This document shows, piece by piece, positions 33,800 to 47,316 of a DNA stretch of 64,000 nucleotides. Every line of letters starts with the position of its first letter. The first letter of the stretch is position 1. The stretch spans positions 19,744,115-19,808,114 of the forward strand of contig CM119263.1 in NCBI GenBank assembly GCA_051294375.1, in the 5' to 3' direction. Source of the stretch: Paraspadella gotoi (lineage: Eukaryota; Chaetognatha). The notes below the pieces were generated by a model that was given only the letters and a program-made list of their open reading frames with translations, was not told the origin of the DNA and ran no database searches. The translations under genes and the position numbers were made by a program.

Positions 33800-36700
33800 G
33801 GGATAAAAAAGATTTCTAAAGACGGTCGCGGAAATGCTGGAAAGTTCATGGAAAGTTCATGGAAAAATGCTGCTTCTGATCGTAACTTTATTAGCCGGAA
33901 AAATGAAAAAATCGGTTTAACAAAAAATTGTTTCAATCGACGTATAAAGTTTATAATAAACTTAATAAAGTTAAATACAAGCAAAGTTTATGAAATTGTA
34001 ATTCCTCGACTCGGCATTACTACTTAGTCCAAGAAATAAAACCGATTAACATCCGTGACAGTCGTACTTTATTTGTCTTTTCGGAATTTCAAAGTCAAAC
34101 TTATTAAGCAAAACATTCAGCTCGAACGTCAACCGACGACGTTCAGTTTACGCCCGCGACGTATTTCATCCCGAAGGATCGCTAAAACCGAGAGTAGAGT
34201 CACCTAATTGCCTTGAAAAATTCGTTACGAAACATTCCGAGTCCGAAAAAAATCGTTTGTTCTCGATGATGAAATCAAAGTATAACTCTGATTAAATAAT
34301 GACAAATAAACATAAAATTTCTTACCAGAATATAGGCGTATAGATTAAAAAAATATTCTTTCCAGTTTCGGTCGTTTTAAATTTTGAAAAAAAATGTTCT
34401 ATTATAAAATTGAAATTAAAAAAAAAAGTTTTTCCTTTCAATTTCGACACGGACGACGATGAAGACGACCGACAATCAACCTCAAGTTTCGAGGGGATCG
34501 TCCACAGGGACGACGACGACGACGACGGCAACGATGAAAATCAACCTGTTTGAAACTCCCATCCCACGACTTCGTAAGGACGACGGTCGATGACGACATC
34601 GTCGACCACAACGAAGGAGACGACGAAAACGACGATATCAGTGATGATCATTTAGTAAACAGTATTTCATTTTTCCTCTCACAAACTCATTTCTGACTCT
34701 TTTCAAGAAATTTTCAGGAAGAGACGGACAAGAGATATGAATAGGAATAATCTTTCAAATATGCTATGTCATTATCTTGTCTATGTCATTATCTTGTAAG
34801 AGTGATGGAGGCCTTAAACCACCAAAGTCAGTGGCAAGTTAGCTTATTTATTAAATGAATGGATAATTTTTATATTGGTTGTACCAATTTCATAAAGCCA
34901 ATTAGAATTTTAGTCTTCTGGCTTTCACGGTCTCTTTTTCTACTCCGTGACGTACCATCTTGGAAAATGAATAAGTCGTCGAAGCCTTTTCTAGTTTTAA
35001 TAACTTTTACATCTTTTAATTTAAAGATCGAAAAAAATAAAAAATAACGTTAAGATTGATTTTCTGCTGCATAAATAATTAAATATTAAATAAATATTTA
35101 TTAATATAGCATAGCTTAATACTAAAATAAAATGATGCATAGATTCAAACCCCAGAGGTTATATTAAGTATAAGTATGATAATATATACAAAAAAATTCA
35201 TTGTGATAAATAAACAAATAAATATTGCCAGAAATTTTTTAAATATATCAGTTTCCCCCAAGCGATTTTGATATTAAAGGATTCAAATGTTAGTTCCAAG
35301 TTTTGGGGTAGATTCCTCCATAAATTTTTAAATTTGTCAGAACGTTTTCTCTTTTTTTTCCATATTTTTTTACACGCTAAACGTTTCTCTGATTACGCAA
35401 ATTTCATGAAAAAAATAAAAAAATAATAGTACCAATAGTTAGTGTTATGTCTCGAATAGATGGAAAAAAAACCTCGTTTAAAATTCGATCGGGAAGTGGG
35501 GTAACTAAGGCTTACCAATGGCATCCTCCACGCCAATCGTTCTCTCAAATAATTTTTTTTATTTAATACATTTGAAAGGGAAAAAAAAATTCAGAATGCA
35601 GGTTGCAGAAAGGGTACAGATAATATGGACATACTGACATGATAATCATGACCTTTTATGTCTTGTGAAAGGGGGCAGTAAAAGAACCTAAAAAATTCGA
35701 TCATTAAGTCAGTCAATGAACCCTTTCCAATGGGCTATTCGCGAAATTTTTTTTCTTAATTTAAACGGATGATAAGTAATAGAATTAAATTCCTTGTATA
35801 AAGGTTGTTATATTTAAAGAAAATTATCAATACAAATAAACACAATGATGTCTTGCTTTGTCAAATATGTCACCAGCTATGAATTTTTTAAATTTTATTA
35901 TGATAACAAGCAGCGTGTCAAGCTTTTTGTTTGCAGTTGAAGATAATGGAAAATGACAATTTTTTTTTCACAGACAAGAAGGTAGATGTCCAGACTGTTT
36001 ATATCAATCTGAAAATATTTTTGTATTTATCATTTTCATATTTAAAAAAACATTTTATCCAGCTACTTCATAAATTTTTGCTTGTTTTTTACTTAACTAA
36101 AAAATACAAGCAATTTATAGAGTAGAGCAAATTTAATGGTAATCAAAATGTAATTTAGTCTTTCCTTTTTCAAATTACAAAAGAAGCAAAAAAATTTCAC
36201 ATGTCTCATTGAAATTTTTAATGCAAAAAACTGTTATACTTTTAACTCCGATTTAAATAAAAGCTGTGAAAGATTATGGAAAAATTTAATAAAACTATTT
36301 CGGAGAGGTGTCCCATGATTAGGGCTTTAATTTAATACCTCACCCACTTTCTACCTCTTTTCTTTCCAAAGTTATTCAAGAAAATAACTTTTTTACCGTG
36401 AGAGAACTAAGGATTTAAACTACGCAGTACAAATCTTTGTTAAATAAAAATTTCGGCAAAGCGGGAGTATCTCAATTTATCCTATTGGTACAATACCTAA
36501 ATTTAAAATAAAACTTAAAGAAAAATTTCGTCCTCTAGAGACATGTCACTTTCAGGTTTACCTATCGTCTTACACATTTATGGATTATGCTGGAAGAAAT
36601 CAGCAAACGTTTTCTCTTTTTTTAAATAGTTTGTACTAGCGCGTCAGAAATCTAAGAAGAAACTCGAAAATTTTATTCTGACAAATTTTGCTTTCAAGGC

Positions 36701-37057
36701 CTGACGTTTATGACTATATCTCGGAAACCATTGTAGGAATTTAAAAACTGTTTTTGCAAGTGAACATTGATATCATCTCCAGGACTCGGCATAAAAATAT
36801 ATAAAAAAATAAACAATATTAGGCTGTCATGAGTTTATTTGGGACTTATTTATTTTCCAAGATGGCATTTCAATTAAAATTCAATCTTTTCTGCCTCAAA
36901 TGTTTATTAAAATGATCACAGTTGGATATATGAATCAAATGATACGAGATTAAATGACATGAAACTATTTTATAAAACTGCACGTGCCATTTGTTTTCGA
37001 AATCGATTCTTCTTAACGATCTGCTTTTACGATCCACCTATTTTTCTCCCACATCGG
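33800..37057. other. 3' flank of SPAG6 copy A, noncoding
   Basis: AT-rich, with a CGACGACGA-rich stretch at about 34440-34640, the R130 repeat and no convincing exon. Nearly the same text recurs at about 42856-46119 and 49707-52964, and partly inverted at 54661-56313. Confidence 0.6.
34795..34900 (+). repeat. Short dispersed repeat, R130 family
   Basis: Carries AGTGATGGAGGCCTTAAACC, then AAATGAATGGATAATTTTTA and TTGGTTGTACCAATTTCATA. The same family recurs at 63100-63222 (inverted, longest), 11360-11425 (inverted, partial), 903-950 (partial) and 3919-3975 (fragment), plus the duplicated flanks near 43855, 50705 and 55205. Non-autonomous, MITE-sized. Confidence 0.7.
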
Positions 37058-37673
37058 TCAATCATCAATGATCTTCCCCGTCAGAGGGCACCGCTTAGGC
37101 TCCTGCCACTCTTTGCGCTTCCACAAGGCGAACCTCCGTCCGTCAGTCATGTCGACAACGACCGGATCACCGACCACTTCGGCGTACTGGGAGATTGGGG
37201 GGGGGGTTTGAGGGGAAGGAGAAGAATGTTAGGGGGGGGAGAGGGCGGGAAAAAGGAGCTTCAATTAGCGATGCAAGAGGGATATAAATCGAGCGTTATT
37301 TGCACTTGGCCGTCAGAAAACCCCGAATCCCTGGGACGAGGTCGAATGAAGAGGAGGTGAATGCGAGAGTAAGAGAGAGAAGACTCGCGTTCGTCTGTGG
37401 TCTTTCTTGGCTTGAGGCCATCTGTCATCTCAGCCACTTTAATAATGGTCCTATCTCAAACTGTCAGTAATCAGAGTTAAACACATCAACGATAAGGGCG
37501 GCGACTTCAGTGCCATCTTCGACCGCAAATTATCATTTACTCCAGCGCCACCTTGGGCGGAGTTATCTCCTCCGCCTCGTCCTCGTCGCTCTCCACTTCC
37601 TTCGTCACCACCTCGTCCGGGAAAATAGGAAGGAGGAATCCGCGCTTGGTCAGGTTCGTCTCCATGTTGGCGC

Positions 37674-37755
<82 letters not shown>

Positions 37756-38228
37756 AGAAATTTAGATGTTTTCCCATCGCGTCTGCACATAAACATAAAA
37801 CAAACAGCGAATAGAAAAAAAAAAGTTTCAGGCGATAATTTGGCGATAAATAGGGAATTTGTGTGCAGAGTTCGAGTTGGAGCAAAAAAAATAAATGAAA
37901 AAAAAAAGAAAAAAAAGATAAATGAGGAATGGACGAATATTTCTGCCGAGAATAAATCAGCAACCTTCGAGTTTATACTACTGCTGTTTCGGAAAGACTG
38001 AATGAGCGACTGCAGCTAATAAATTAAAAAAAAAAAAAAAAACCAAGAAAAATCAATAACTCAATAGATCGGTGCGGTCTATCAATCAATAAATAAATCA
38101 ATAAATCACTGACCGGGCACCAACGCCGCGCGGGTTTCCCTGACGCTGGCGTGATACTTGTCGATTCTCTCCTCGAGTTCCGCGATGTTTTTCCTCGACA
38201 ATTCCTCGTTGCCGATAAAGTCGTGTTC
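37058..38228 (-). CDS. 3' exons of an unidentified coiled-coil gene
   Basis: Minus-strand exons 38114-38228, 37541-37673, 37306-37330 and 37058-37186 join in phases 1, 2 and 0 and end in a stop (TGA, 37058-37060). The first is coiled-coil (NIAELEERIDKYHASVRETR). The second is acidic (VESDEDEAEEITPP). The last reads YAEVVGDPVVVDMTDGRR, then LWKRKEWQEP and CPLTGKIIDD. A (GA)n run abuts the acceptor of exon 37541-37673. Convergent with SPAG6 in copy A's orientation. Probably the 3' end of the gene at 30667 or 27510, inverted by misassembly. Family not recognised. The same exons reappear in the duplicated units. Confidence 0.62.
37676..37752. repeat. (GA)n microsatellite abutting a minus-strand acceptor
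   Basis: On the minus strand the CT tract ends in CAG at the exon boundary 37673/37674. Copies at about 46746-46827 and 53586-53667 in the duplicated units differ in length. Confidence 0.9.
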
Positions 38229-38346
38229 CTAATGTCAAGGAAACGTTGAACTTGTATTTTCTGTTGAATTCGCCGTCGTCATCGGTTGTCGTCGTTGTCG
38301 TCTTCGATGTCACCATCCTCTTTTAACATTTGCTTCTTATGATACA

Positions 38347-39197
38347 AGGTGACACACGACAGCCCGCCGCTGAAAAAAAATCGTCATTTTGATTTTTTTA
38401 ATCTGAAAGATTTCTTCTTATAGTAAAAACCTAAATCATTTATATATCCAAATTTCATATTGATTGGTTATGATTTGACTTGGCAATGACCGAGAAAAAG
38501 TTGCTTTAAAAATCATCTTTCATTTTAAAACAAATCTTTTTTTTGTCTAACTTTATGAACATTTTTAAAGATCTTTTACATAAAAAGGCATCAACATTGA
38601 TATCTTCATTGTAACATGAAAATAAGCCTCACCAGCTTTAGTTTATTCAAGATAATCCAAATTAAAATAATAAATACTAAAATATATTTTTTCAAATATC
38701 TGACCTATTTTTACTATAATGTATTCACCAATTATTGTTTATATAGGTATCATAAAAAAGCTTAAGAAAAACTAAATTAAAATGGATAACAACAATTTAA
38801 GAATTATTCCAAAACTGCTCTTTAAGAATTTATAATTTAATAATTTTCTTAGTTTTTATATCTTTTCTTATTTAAAGCTGGATAGGTTATTTTTATATTA
38901 CAGTATTTTTAATTATGCCATTCTCTTCATATTTATAAGAGCTTTCAGAAGATATTAATATTGATACCTTTTTATATAATTTTTTTTAAAAAATGTCTAA
39001 AAAGTTAGACAAACAGATTAAAGAAAAAAAATGGAGTTTTAAAATGAAACACGATTTTGAAGCAACTTTTCTCTGCTCATTGTCAAGTCAAATCAAAACC
39101 AATAAATATAAAATTTGGATATATAAATGATTTAGGTTTTTACTACAAAAAAAAATCTTTCAGATTAAAAAAATATTTACAAGTTTGCAAATGACAA
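38347..39197. mobile_element. Non-autonomous TIR element, Tc1/mariner-like by target site
   Basis: The left end CAAGGTGACACACGACAGCC begins at 38347. The matching inverted end AGCGGCGGGCTGTCGTGTGT, then CACCTTG, is cut by the gap at 39198 but present at about 39570-39596 and again at about 40138-40164. The arms are long, diverged inverted repeats (about 250 bp or more). Flanks suggest TA on each side (GTGTA before, TATCAT after). There is no transposase frame. The neighbourhood is palindromic, so the exact span is uncertain. Confidence 0.55.
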
Positions 39198-39222
39198 NNN
39201 NNNNNNNNNNNNNNNNNNNNNN
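39198..39222. other. Assembly gap (25 N)
   Basis: Gap at the centre of a large palindrome; the same roughly 330-bp text lies on both sides (38872-39197 and 39229-39559). Confidence 0.99.
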
Positions 39223-40280
39223 ATTATCTTTCTTATTTAAAGCTGGATAGGTTATTTTTATATTACAGTATTTTTAATTATGCCATTCTCTTCATATTTA
39301 TAAGAGCTTTCAGAAGATATTAATATTGATACCTTTTTATATAATTTTTTTTAAAAAAATGTCTAAAAAGTTAGACAAACAGATTAAGAAAAAAAATGGA
39401 GTTTTAAAATGAAACACGATTTTAAGGCAACTTTCTCTGCTCATTGTCAAGTCAAATCAAAACCAATAAATATAAAATTTGATATATAAATGATTTAGGT
39501 TTTTACTACAAAAAAAAATCTTTCAGATTAAAAAAATATTTACAAGTTTGCAAATGACGATTTTTTTTAGCGGCGGGCTGTCGTGTGTCACCTTGTACAC
39601 TTTAGAATTTGATCTACCAGGGTGTGGACCGAAAATCCCGTCGAAGATTCAAAAACTAAGAAAATTATTAAATTATAAATTCTTAAAGAGCAGTTTTGGA
39701 ATAATTCTTAAATTGTTGTTATCCATTTTAATTTAGTTTTTCTTAAGCTTTTTTATGATACCTATATAAACAATAATTGGTGAATACATTATAGTAAAAA
39801 TAGGTCAGATATTTGAAAAAGTATATTTTAGTATTTTATTATTTTAATTTGGATTATCTTGAATAAACTAAAGCTGGTGAGGCTTATTTTCATGTTACAA
39901 TGAAGATATCAATGTTGATGCCTTTTTATGTAAAAGATCTTTAAAAAATGTTCATAAAGTTAGACAAAAAAAAGATTTGTTTTAAAATGAAAGATGATTT
40001 TTAAAGCAACTTTTTCTCGGTCATTGCCAAGTCAAATCATAACCAATCAATATGAAATTTGGATATATAAATGATTTAGGTTTTTACTATAGAAGAAATC
40101 TTTCAGATTAAAAAAATCAAATGACGATTTTTTTTCAGCGGCGGGCTGTCGTGTGTCACCTTGTATCATAAGAAGCAAATGTTAAAAGAGGATGGTGACA
40201 TCGAAGACGACAACCGACGACAACCGATGACGACGGCGAATTCAACAGAAAATACAAGTTCAACGTTTCCTTGACATTAG
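39223..40280. repeat. Second, inverted and partial copies of the TIR element and its flanks
   Basis: 39229-39596 repeats the right half of the element and then runs, inverted, into the end of the exon at 31299-31403 (to about 39650). 39740-40165 is the reverse complement of 38347-38760, and 40165-40465 is the reverse complement of 38041-38340. This is an inverted duplication around the gap. Confidence 0.75.
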
Positions 40281-40395
40281 GAACACGACTTTATCGGCAA
40301 CGAGGAATTGTCGAGGAAAAACATCGCGGAACTCGAGGAGAGAATCGACAAGTATCACGCCAGCGTCAGGGAAACCCGCGCGGCGTTGGTGCCCG
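40281..40395 (+). other. Mirrored copy of the coiled-coil exon
   Basis: Reverse-complement duplicate of minus-strand exon 38114-38228, on the plus strand with intact borders (acattag/GAACAC, GCCCG/gtcagt). It stops at the gap 40466-40490. If the plus orientation is the real one, this exon would lie in line with the gene at 30667. Confidence 0.7.
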
Positions 40396-40465
40396 GTCAG
40401 TGATTTATTGATTTATTTATTGATTGATAGACCGCACCGATCTATTGAGTTATTGATTTTTCTTG

Positions 40466-40490
40466 NNNNNNNNNNNNNNNNNNNNNNNNN
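40466..40490. other. Assembly gap (25 N)
   Basis: Joins the mirrored coiled-coil exon block to SPAG6 copy B. Confidence 0.99.
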
Positions 40491-42855
40491 GAGTGCTGGA
40501 CTGCTGCGGCCGCTGCTGCAGGACACAGACCGCAGCATTCAGCAGACGGCGGTGCTGGCGCTCGGTCGTCTCGCCAACCACTCGTCCAAAGTCGCTGACG
40601 ACATTGTTGGCAAGCAAACTCTTCAAAAGCTCATTCACTCCATTGCGGAAGAGAACCGCTTCTATAAAAAGGTCCGGGCAAGGACAAATTTTTCTCACTG
40701 TCGTCGTCTTCGTCGTCGTCGTTCTTTGTAATTTGTGTTTTAAATTTTCCCCGACAATGAAGTTTGAAGCGCGACATGCTGGTTTGGATTTCAAAAATTG
40801 CTGTCATAAAAAAAATTAAAAAAAAGGATCGTTTGACTCCATTCTCTAAGGTGGCCTGCTTCGTAATTCGCGCCGTGGCCAAGCATTCCCCAGAGATGGC
40901 GATGGCCGTAGTAGAATGCGGCGGGATAGACGCCCTCGTCATCTGTCTGGAAGAGTTCGATCCAGCGTGAAGGAGGCGGCAGCGTGGGCGCTGAGCTACG
41001 TGGCGCGACACAACGCCGAGCTTGCGCAATACGTCACGGACGCCGGCGCCGTGCCTCTTCTTCTCCTCTGCGTTCAGGAACCGGAAGTGGCGTTGAAGAG
41101 CGTCGCCGCCTCAGCGATCGCCGACGTGGCCAAACACTCCAAGGACTTGGCTCAGACGGTCGTCGACGCTGGTGCATTTCCGTGGTCTCGAAGGCGCGTC
41201 TTTTTATGTTTTGGGGCGTTGGAGTCCTGGTTGACGAAATAAATGGTTTAAAAACTGAGAAACGGGGAAGACCTTGGGTACGTCCCGTCATTTACAAGCC
41301 CCCTATGTGTCGGACAGATGATCAAGTTGCAAGATGCCGTCCTGAAGCGTCAGATCTTCGCGGTGCTGAGTCAAATCGCCAAGCACTCTGTGGATCTCGC
41401 CGAGTTGGTCCTCGAAAGCGAAGTATACCCGGACTGCCTCGTCTCTCTCAAAGACCCCGACGACACTGTCAAAAAGAATTGCGCGACTCTGGCAAGGTCG
41501 TTTTCGACACCATTGTCGATGTTGTTTATTTGTGCTTATTATCTCCTCATCGTTTCCAGGGAAATCTCAAAGCACACCCCAGAAATGGCGCAGCTGTTGA
41601 TCAACGCAGGTGGGGTCGGCGCCGTCGTCGAGTACCTCGCCGACTCCAAGGGGCGAGTGCGGCTTCCGGGGATCATGACTCTTGGTTACGTGGCCGCGCA
41701 CTCAGAAAACCTAGCCATGGCCGTCATTGTGTCCAAGGGCGTTGTGCAACTCGCCGTTTGTTTGGGTCAGATTTTAACTTTTGTTTTCCCGAAGATTTGA
41801 TGATTTGATTTAATGATAATGCGGCAAATATATCGTTCCTTCACAGAAGAAGATAAAGAAAACTACGTTCTTGCGGCCACGGTTTGGGCTTTGGGCCAAA
41901 TCGGTCGTCACACCCCTGAACACGCCAAATCCATCGCCATCGCCAACGTTTTCCCGAAAATGCTCGATTGTTACGTTAAGAAAGGCGAGTAATGACAGAA
42001 AAGGCGAATTAGGGAATTGTGGCGGTATATTCACACCGCCTCACGTCCACCATCCTTCAGCCCAATCCATTGGCTCAGAGACGGAAACACGCCATCCCAG
42101 GCGTAGTGTTCCATCCACAGTCCAAACGACTTCCCTCTGCGTTGGCAAAGGGTAACCGTGCCAGTGACTGGAGGGCCGGAGGCGTCAATGAGGGTCGAAG
42201 CCCCCAAAGCAATAGTGAGATCCCCCATCCCAATGGGCATCACAGGCAACCCGGCTGTTGCGATAAAATAAGATATTAAGAAGCCTTTTTTTCGCATGCA
42301 CGAGCTACTAATTTTTTGGGATTGTAGTTTACCTTCAACCGCCATACAGACGCCTCCGAAGAGTTACGGAAAAAAGCAAGTCACGGTCTTCAAAACGTCC
42401 TACAGAAGTGCGTCAACCTCGAAGCTCTCGAACCCCTACTGTATTCGGCTCCGCCCGAGATTCTCAAATATGTCGTCGGACAATACTCGAAGGTCATAGA
42501 TGAGATCTATGAGAAACTACGTATTTTAAGAGAATAAGATTAAATATCTCTTATACTGGGATATTAATGATAATTTACCAAATTAATTATTAATATACTT
42601 TTTTAGTCTATTAATTTAAATTTTATTATTTTTTCGATGTTCCTTCCCCGGAAGATTCTACCCAATGACCCAAAGTCTCGTCGTCTCTTCGTAACTTCCG
42701 GGGGATTGAAGCGGCTTCAAGAAATTCAGTGCGAACCGGGATCTGCCACCGAGGAGTACATAGCCTCGATCAACGGCTGCTATCCGGACGAGATAGTCAA
42801 GTACTACACCCCGGGATACTCGGAGATGCTCCTCGAAAAACTCGACCAACATTAG
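40491..42855 (+). pseudogene. SPAG6: SPAG6 copy B, 5'-truncated and frameshifted
   Basis: Starts immediately after the gap at the same exon-1 base as copy A. It shares the GATCCAGCG and GGTGCATTT deletions with copy A but lacks A's extra G in exon 3. The 3' exons (42296-42855) are intact. Differences from A and C are scattered single-base indels. Confidence 0.75.
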
Positions 42856-45800
42856 GGGATAAAAAAGATTTCTAAAGACGGTCGCGGAAATGCTGGAAAG
42901 TTCATGGAAAGTTCATGGAAAAATGCTGCTTCTGATCGTAACTTTATTAGCCGGAAAAATGAAAAAATCGGTTTAAACAAAAAATTGTTTCAATCGACGT
43001 ATAAATATAATAACTTAATAAAGTTAAATACAAGCAAAGTTTATGAAATTGTAATTCCTCGACTCGGCATTACTACTTAGTCCAAGAAATAAAACCGATT
43101 AACATCCGTGACAGTCGTACTTTATTTGTCTTTTCGGAATTTCAAAGTCAAACTTATTAAGCAAAACATTCAGCTCGAACGTCAACCGACGACGTTCAGT
43201 TTACGCCCGCGACGTATTTCATCCCGAAGGATCGCTAAAACCGAGAGTAGAGTCACCTAATTGCCTTGAAAAATTCGTTACGAAACATTCCGAGTCCGAA
43301 AAAAATCGTTTGTTCTCGATGATGAAATCAAAGTATAACTCTGATTAAATAATGACAAATAAACATAAAATTTCTTACCAGAATATAGGCGTATAGATTA
43401 AAAAAATATTCTTTCCAGTTTCGGTCGTTTTAAATTTTGAAAAAAAATGTTCTATTATAAAATTGAAATTAAAAAAAAAAGTTTTTCCTTTCAATTTCGA
43501 CACGGACGACGATGAAGACGACCGACAATCAACCTCAAGTTTCGAGGGGATCGTCCACAGGGACGACGACGACGACGACGGCAACGATGAAAATCAACCT
43601 GTTTGAAAACTCCCATCCCACGACTTCGTAAGGACGACGGTCGATGACGACATCGTCGACCACAACGAAGGAGACGACGAAAACGACGATATCAGTGATG
43701 ATCATTTAGTAAACAGTATTTCATTTTTCCTCTCACAAACTCATTTCTGACTCTTTTCAAGAAATTTTCAGGAAGAGACGGACAAGAGATATGAATAGGA
43801 ATAATCTTTCAAATATGCTATGTCATTATCTTGTCTATGTCATTATCTTGTAAGAGTGATGGAGGCCTTAAACCACCAAATGTCAGTGGCAAGTTAGCTT
43901 ATTTATTAAATGAATGGATAATTTTTATATTGGTTGTACCAATTTCATAAAGCCAATTAGAATTTTAGTCTTCTGGCTTTCACGGTCTCTTTTTCTACTC
44001 CGTGACGTACCATCTTGGAAAATGAATAAGTCGTCGAAGCCTTTTCTAGTTTTAATAACTTTTACATCTTTTAATTTAAAGATCGAAAAAAATAAAAAAT
44101 AACAGTTAAGTATATGAATTTTCTCTGCATAAATAATTAAATATTAAATAAATATTTATTAATATAGCATAGCTTAATACTAAAATAAAATGATGCATAG
44201 ATTCAAACCCCAGAGGTTATATTAAGTATAAGTATGATAATATATACAAAAAAATTCATATGTGATAAATAAACAAATAAATATTGCCAGAAATTTTTTA
44301 AATATATCAGTTTCCCACCAAGCGATTTTGATATTAAAGGATTCAATGTTAGTTCCAAGTTTTGGGGTAGATTCCTCCATAAATTTTTAAATTTGTCAGA
44401 ACGTTTTCTCTTTTTTTTCCATATTTTTTTACACGCTAAACGTTTCTCTGATTACGCAAATTTCATGAAAAAAATAAAAAAATAATAGTACCAATAGTTA
44501 GTGTTATGTCTCGAATAGATGGAAAAAAAACCTCGTTTAAAATTCGATCGGGAAGTGGGGTAACTAAGGCTTACCAATGGCATCCTCCACGCCAATCGTT
44601 CTCTCAAATAATTTTTTTTATTTAATACATTTGAAAGGGAAAAAAAAATTCAGAATGCAGGTTGCAGAAAGGGTACAGATAATATGGACATACTGACATG
44701 ATAATCATGACCTTTTATGTCTTGTGAAAGGGGGCAGTAAAAGAACCTAAAAAATTCGATCATTAAGTCAGTCAATGAACCCTTTCCAATGGGCTATTCG
44801 CGAAATTTTTTTTCTTAATTTAAACGGATGATAAGTAATAGAATTAAATTCCTTGTATAAAGGTTGTTATATTTAAAGAAAATTATCAATACAAATAAAC
44901 ACAATGATGTCTTGCTTTGTCAAATATGTCACCAGCTATGAATTTTTTAAATTTTATTATGATAACAAGCAGCGTGTCAAGCTTTTTGTTTGCAGTTGAA
45001 GATAATGGAAAATGACAATTTTTTTTTCACAGACAAGAAGGTAGATGTCCAGACTGTTTATATCAATCTGAAAATATTTTTGTATTTATCATTTTCATAT
45101 TTAAAAAAACATTTTATCCAGCTACTTCATAAATTTTTGCTTGTTTTTTACTTAACTAAAAAATACAAGCAATTTATAGAGTAGAGCAAATTTAATGGTA
45201 ATCAAAATGTAATTTAGTCTTTCCTTTTTCAAATTACAAAAGAAGCAAAAAAATTTCACATGTCTCATTGAAATTTTTAATGCAAAAAACTGTTATACTT
45301 TTAACTCCGATTTAAATAAAAGCTGTGAAAGATTATGGAAAAATTTAATAAAACTATTTCGGAGAGGTGTCCCATGATTAGGGCTTTAATTTAATACCTC
45401 ACCCACTTTCTACCTCTTTTCTTTCCAAAGTTATTCAAGAAAATAACTTTTTTACCGTGAGAGAACTAAGGATTTAAACTACGCAGTACAAATCTTTGTT
45501 AAATAAAAATTTCGGCAAAGCGGGAGTATCTCAATTTATCCTATTGGTACAATACCTAAATTTAAAATAAAACTTAAAGAAAAATTTCGTCCTCTAGAGA
45601 CATGTCACTTTCAGGTTTACCTATCGTCTTACACATTTATGGATTATGCTGGAAGAAATCAGCAAACGTTTTCTCTTTTTTTAAATAGTTTGTACTAGCG
45701 CGTCAGAAATCTAAGAAGAAACTCGAAAATTTTATTCTGACAAATTTTGCTTTCAAGGCTGACGTTTATGACTATATCTCGGAAACCATTGTAGGAATTT

Positions 45801-46119
45801 AAAAACTGTTTTTTGCAAGTGAACATTGATATCATCTCCAGCGACTCGGCATAAAAATATATCAAAATAAATAAACTAATATTAGTTCCAGTGAGTTCTA
45901 TTGGGACTTATTTATTTTCCAAGATGGCATTCAAATTAAAATTCAATCTTTTCTACCTCAAAATGTTTATTAAAATGATCACAGTTGGATATATGAATCA
46001 AATGATACGAGATTAAATGACATGAAACTATTTATAAAACTGCACGTGCCATTTGTTTTCGAAATCGATTCCTTCTTAACGATCTGCTTTTACGATCCAC
46101 CATTTTTCTCCCACATCGG
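42856..46119. other. Duplicate 3' flank of SPAG6 copy B
   Basis: Near-identical to 33800-37057, differing mostly by one-base length changes in A or T runs. No exon of its own. Confidence 0.7.
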
Positions 46120-46743
46120 TCAATCATCAATGATCTTCCCCGTCAGAGGGCACCGCTTAGGCTCCTGCCACTCTTTGCGCTTCCACAAGGCGAACCTCCG
46201 TCCGTCAGTCATGTCGACAACGACCGGATCACCGACCACTTCGGCGTACTGGGAGATTGGGGGGGGGGTTTGAGGGGAAGGAGAAGAATGTTAGGGGGGG
46301 GGAGAGGGCGGGAAAAGGAGCTTCAATTAGCGATGCAAGAGGAGCTCTAAAATTAGTATAATCGACGTTATTTGCACTTGGCCGTCAGAAAACCCCGAAT
46401 CCCTGGGACGAGGTGAGATGAGAGGAGGTGAATGCGAGAGTAAGAGAGAGAAGACTCGCGTTCGTCTGTGGTCTTTCTTGGCTTGAGGCCATCTGTCATC
46501 TCAGCCACTTGAATAATGGTCCTATCTCAAACTGTGAGTAATCAGAGTTAAACACATCAACGATAAGGGCGGCGACTTCAGTGCCATCTTCGCCGCAAAT
46601 TATCATTTACTCCAGCGCCACCTTGGGCGGAGTTATCTCCTCCGCCTCGTCCTCGTCGCTCTCCACTTCCTTCGTCACCACCTCGTCCGGGAAAATAGGA
46701 AGGAGGAATCCGCGCTTGGTCAGGTTCGTCTCCATGTTGGCGC
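46120..46743 (-). CDS. Duplicate 3' exons of the unidentified coiled-coil gene
   Basis: Counterparts of exons 37058-37186 and 37541-37673 with the short exon between them; the upstream exon 38114-38228 has no counterpart because the unit turns back on itself at about 47095. Confidence 0.6.
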
Positions 46744-46830
<87 letters not shown>

Positions 46831-46879
46831 TTAGTTGTTTTCCCATCGCGTCTGCACATAAACATAAAACAAACAGCGA

Positions 46880-47316
46880 ATAGAAAAAAAAAAGTTTCAG
46901 GCGATAATTTGGCGATAAATAGGAATTTGTGTGCAGAGTTCGAGTTGGAGCAAAAAAAATAATGAAAAAAAAAAGAAAAAAAAGATAAATGAGGAATGGA
47001 CGAATATTTCTGCCGAGAGTTTTTATATACTGCTGTTTCGGAAAGACTGAATGAGCGACTGCAGCTAATAAATTAAAAAAAAAAAAAAAAAACTTTTTTT
47101 TTTTTTTTTAATTTATTAGCTGCAGTCGCTCATTCAGTCTTTCCGAAACAGCAGTATAAAACTCGAAGGTTGCTGATTTATTCTCGGCAGAAATATTCGT
47201 CCATTCCTCATTTATCTTTTTTTCTTTTTTTCATTTATTTTTTTGCTCCAACTCGAACTCTGCACACAAATTCCTATTTATCGCCAAATTATCGCCTGAA
47301 ACTTTTTTTTTTCTAT
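46880..47316. repeat. Palindrome centred on poly(A)/poly(T) at about 47095
   Basis: From about 46880 the sequence reaches an A run (47076-47092), switches to a T run, and then repeats itself as reverse complement to the gap at 47317. The right arm matches unit A (37830-38035) better than its own left arm. Confidence 0.8.
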
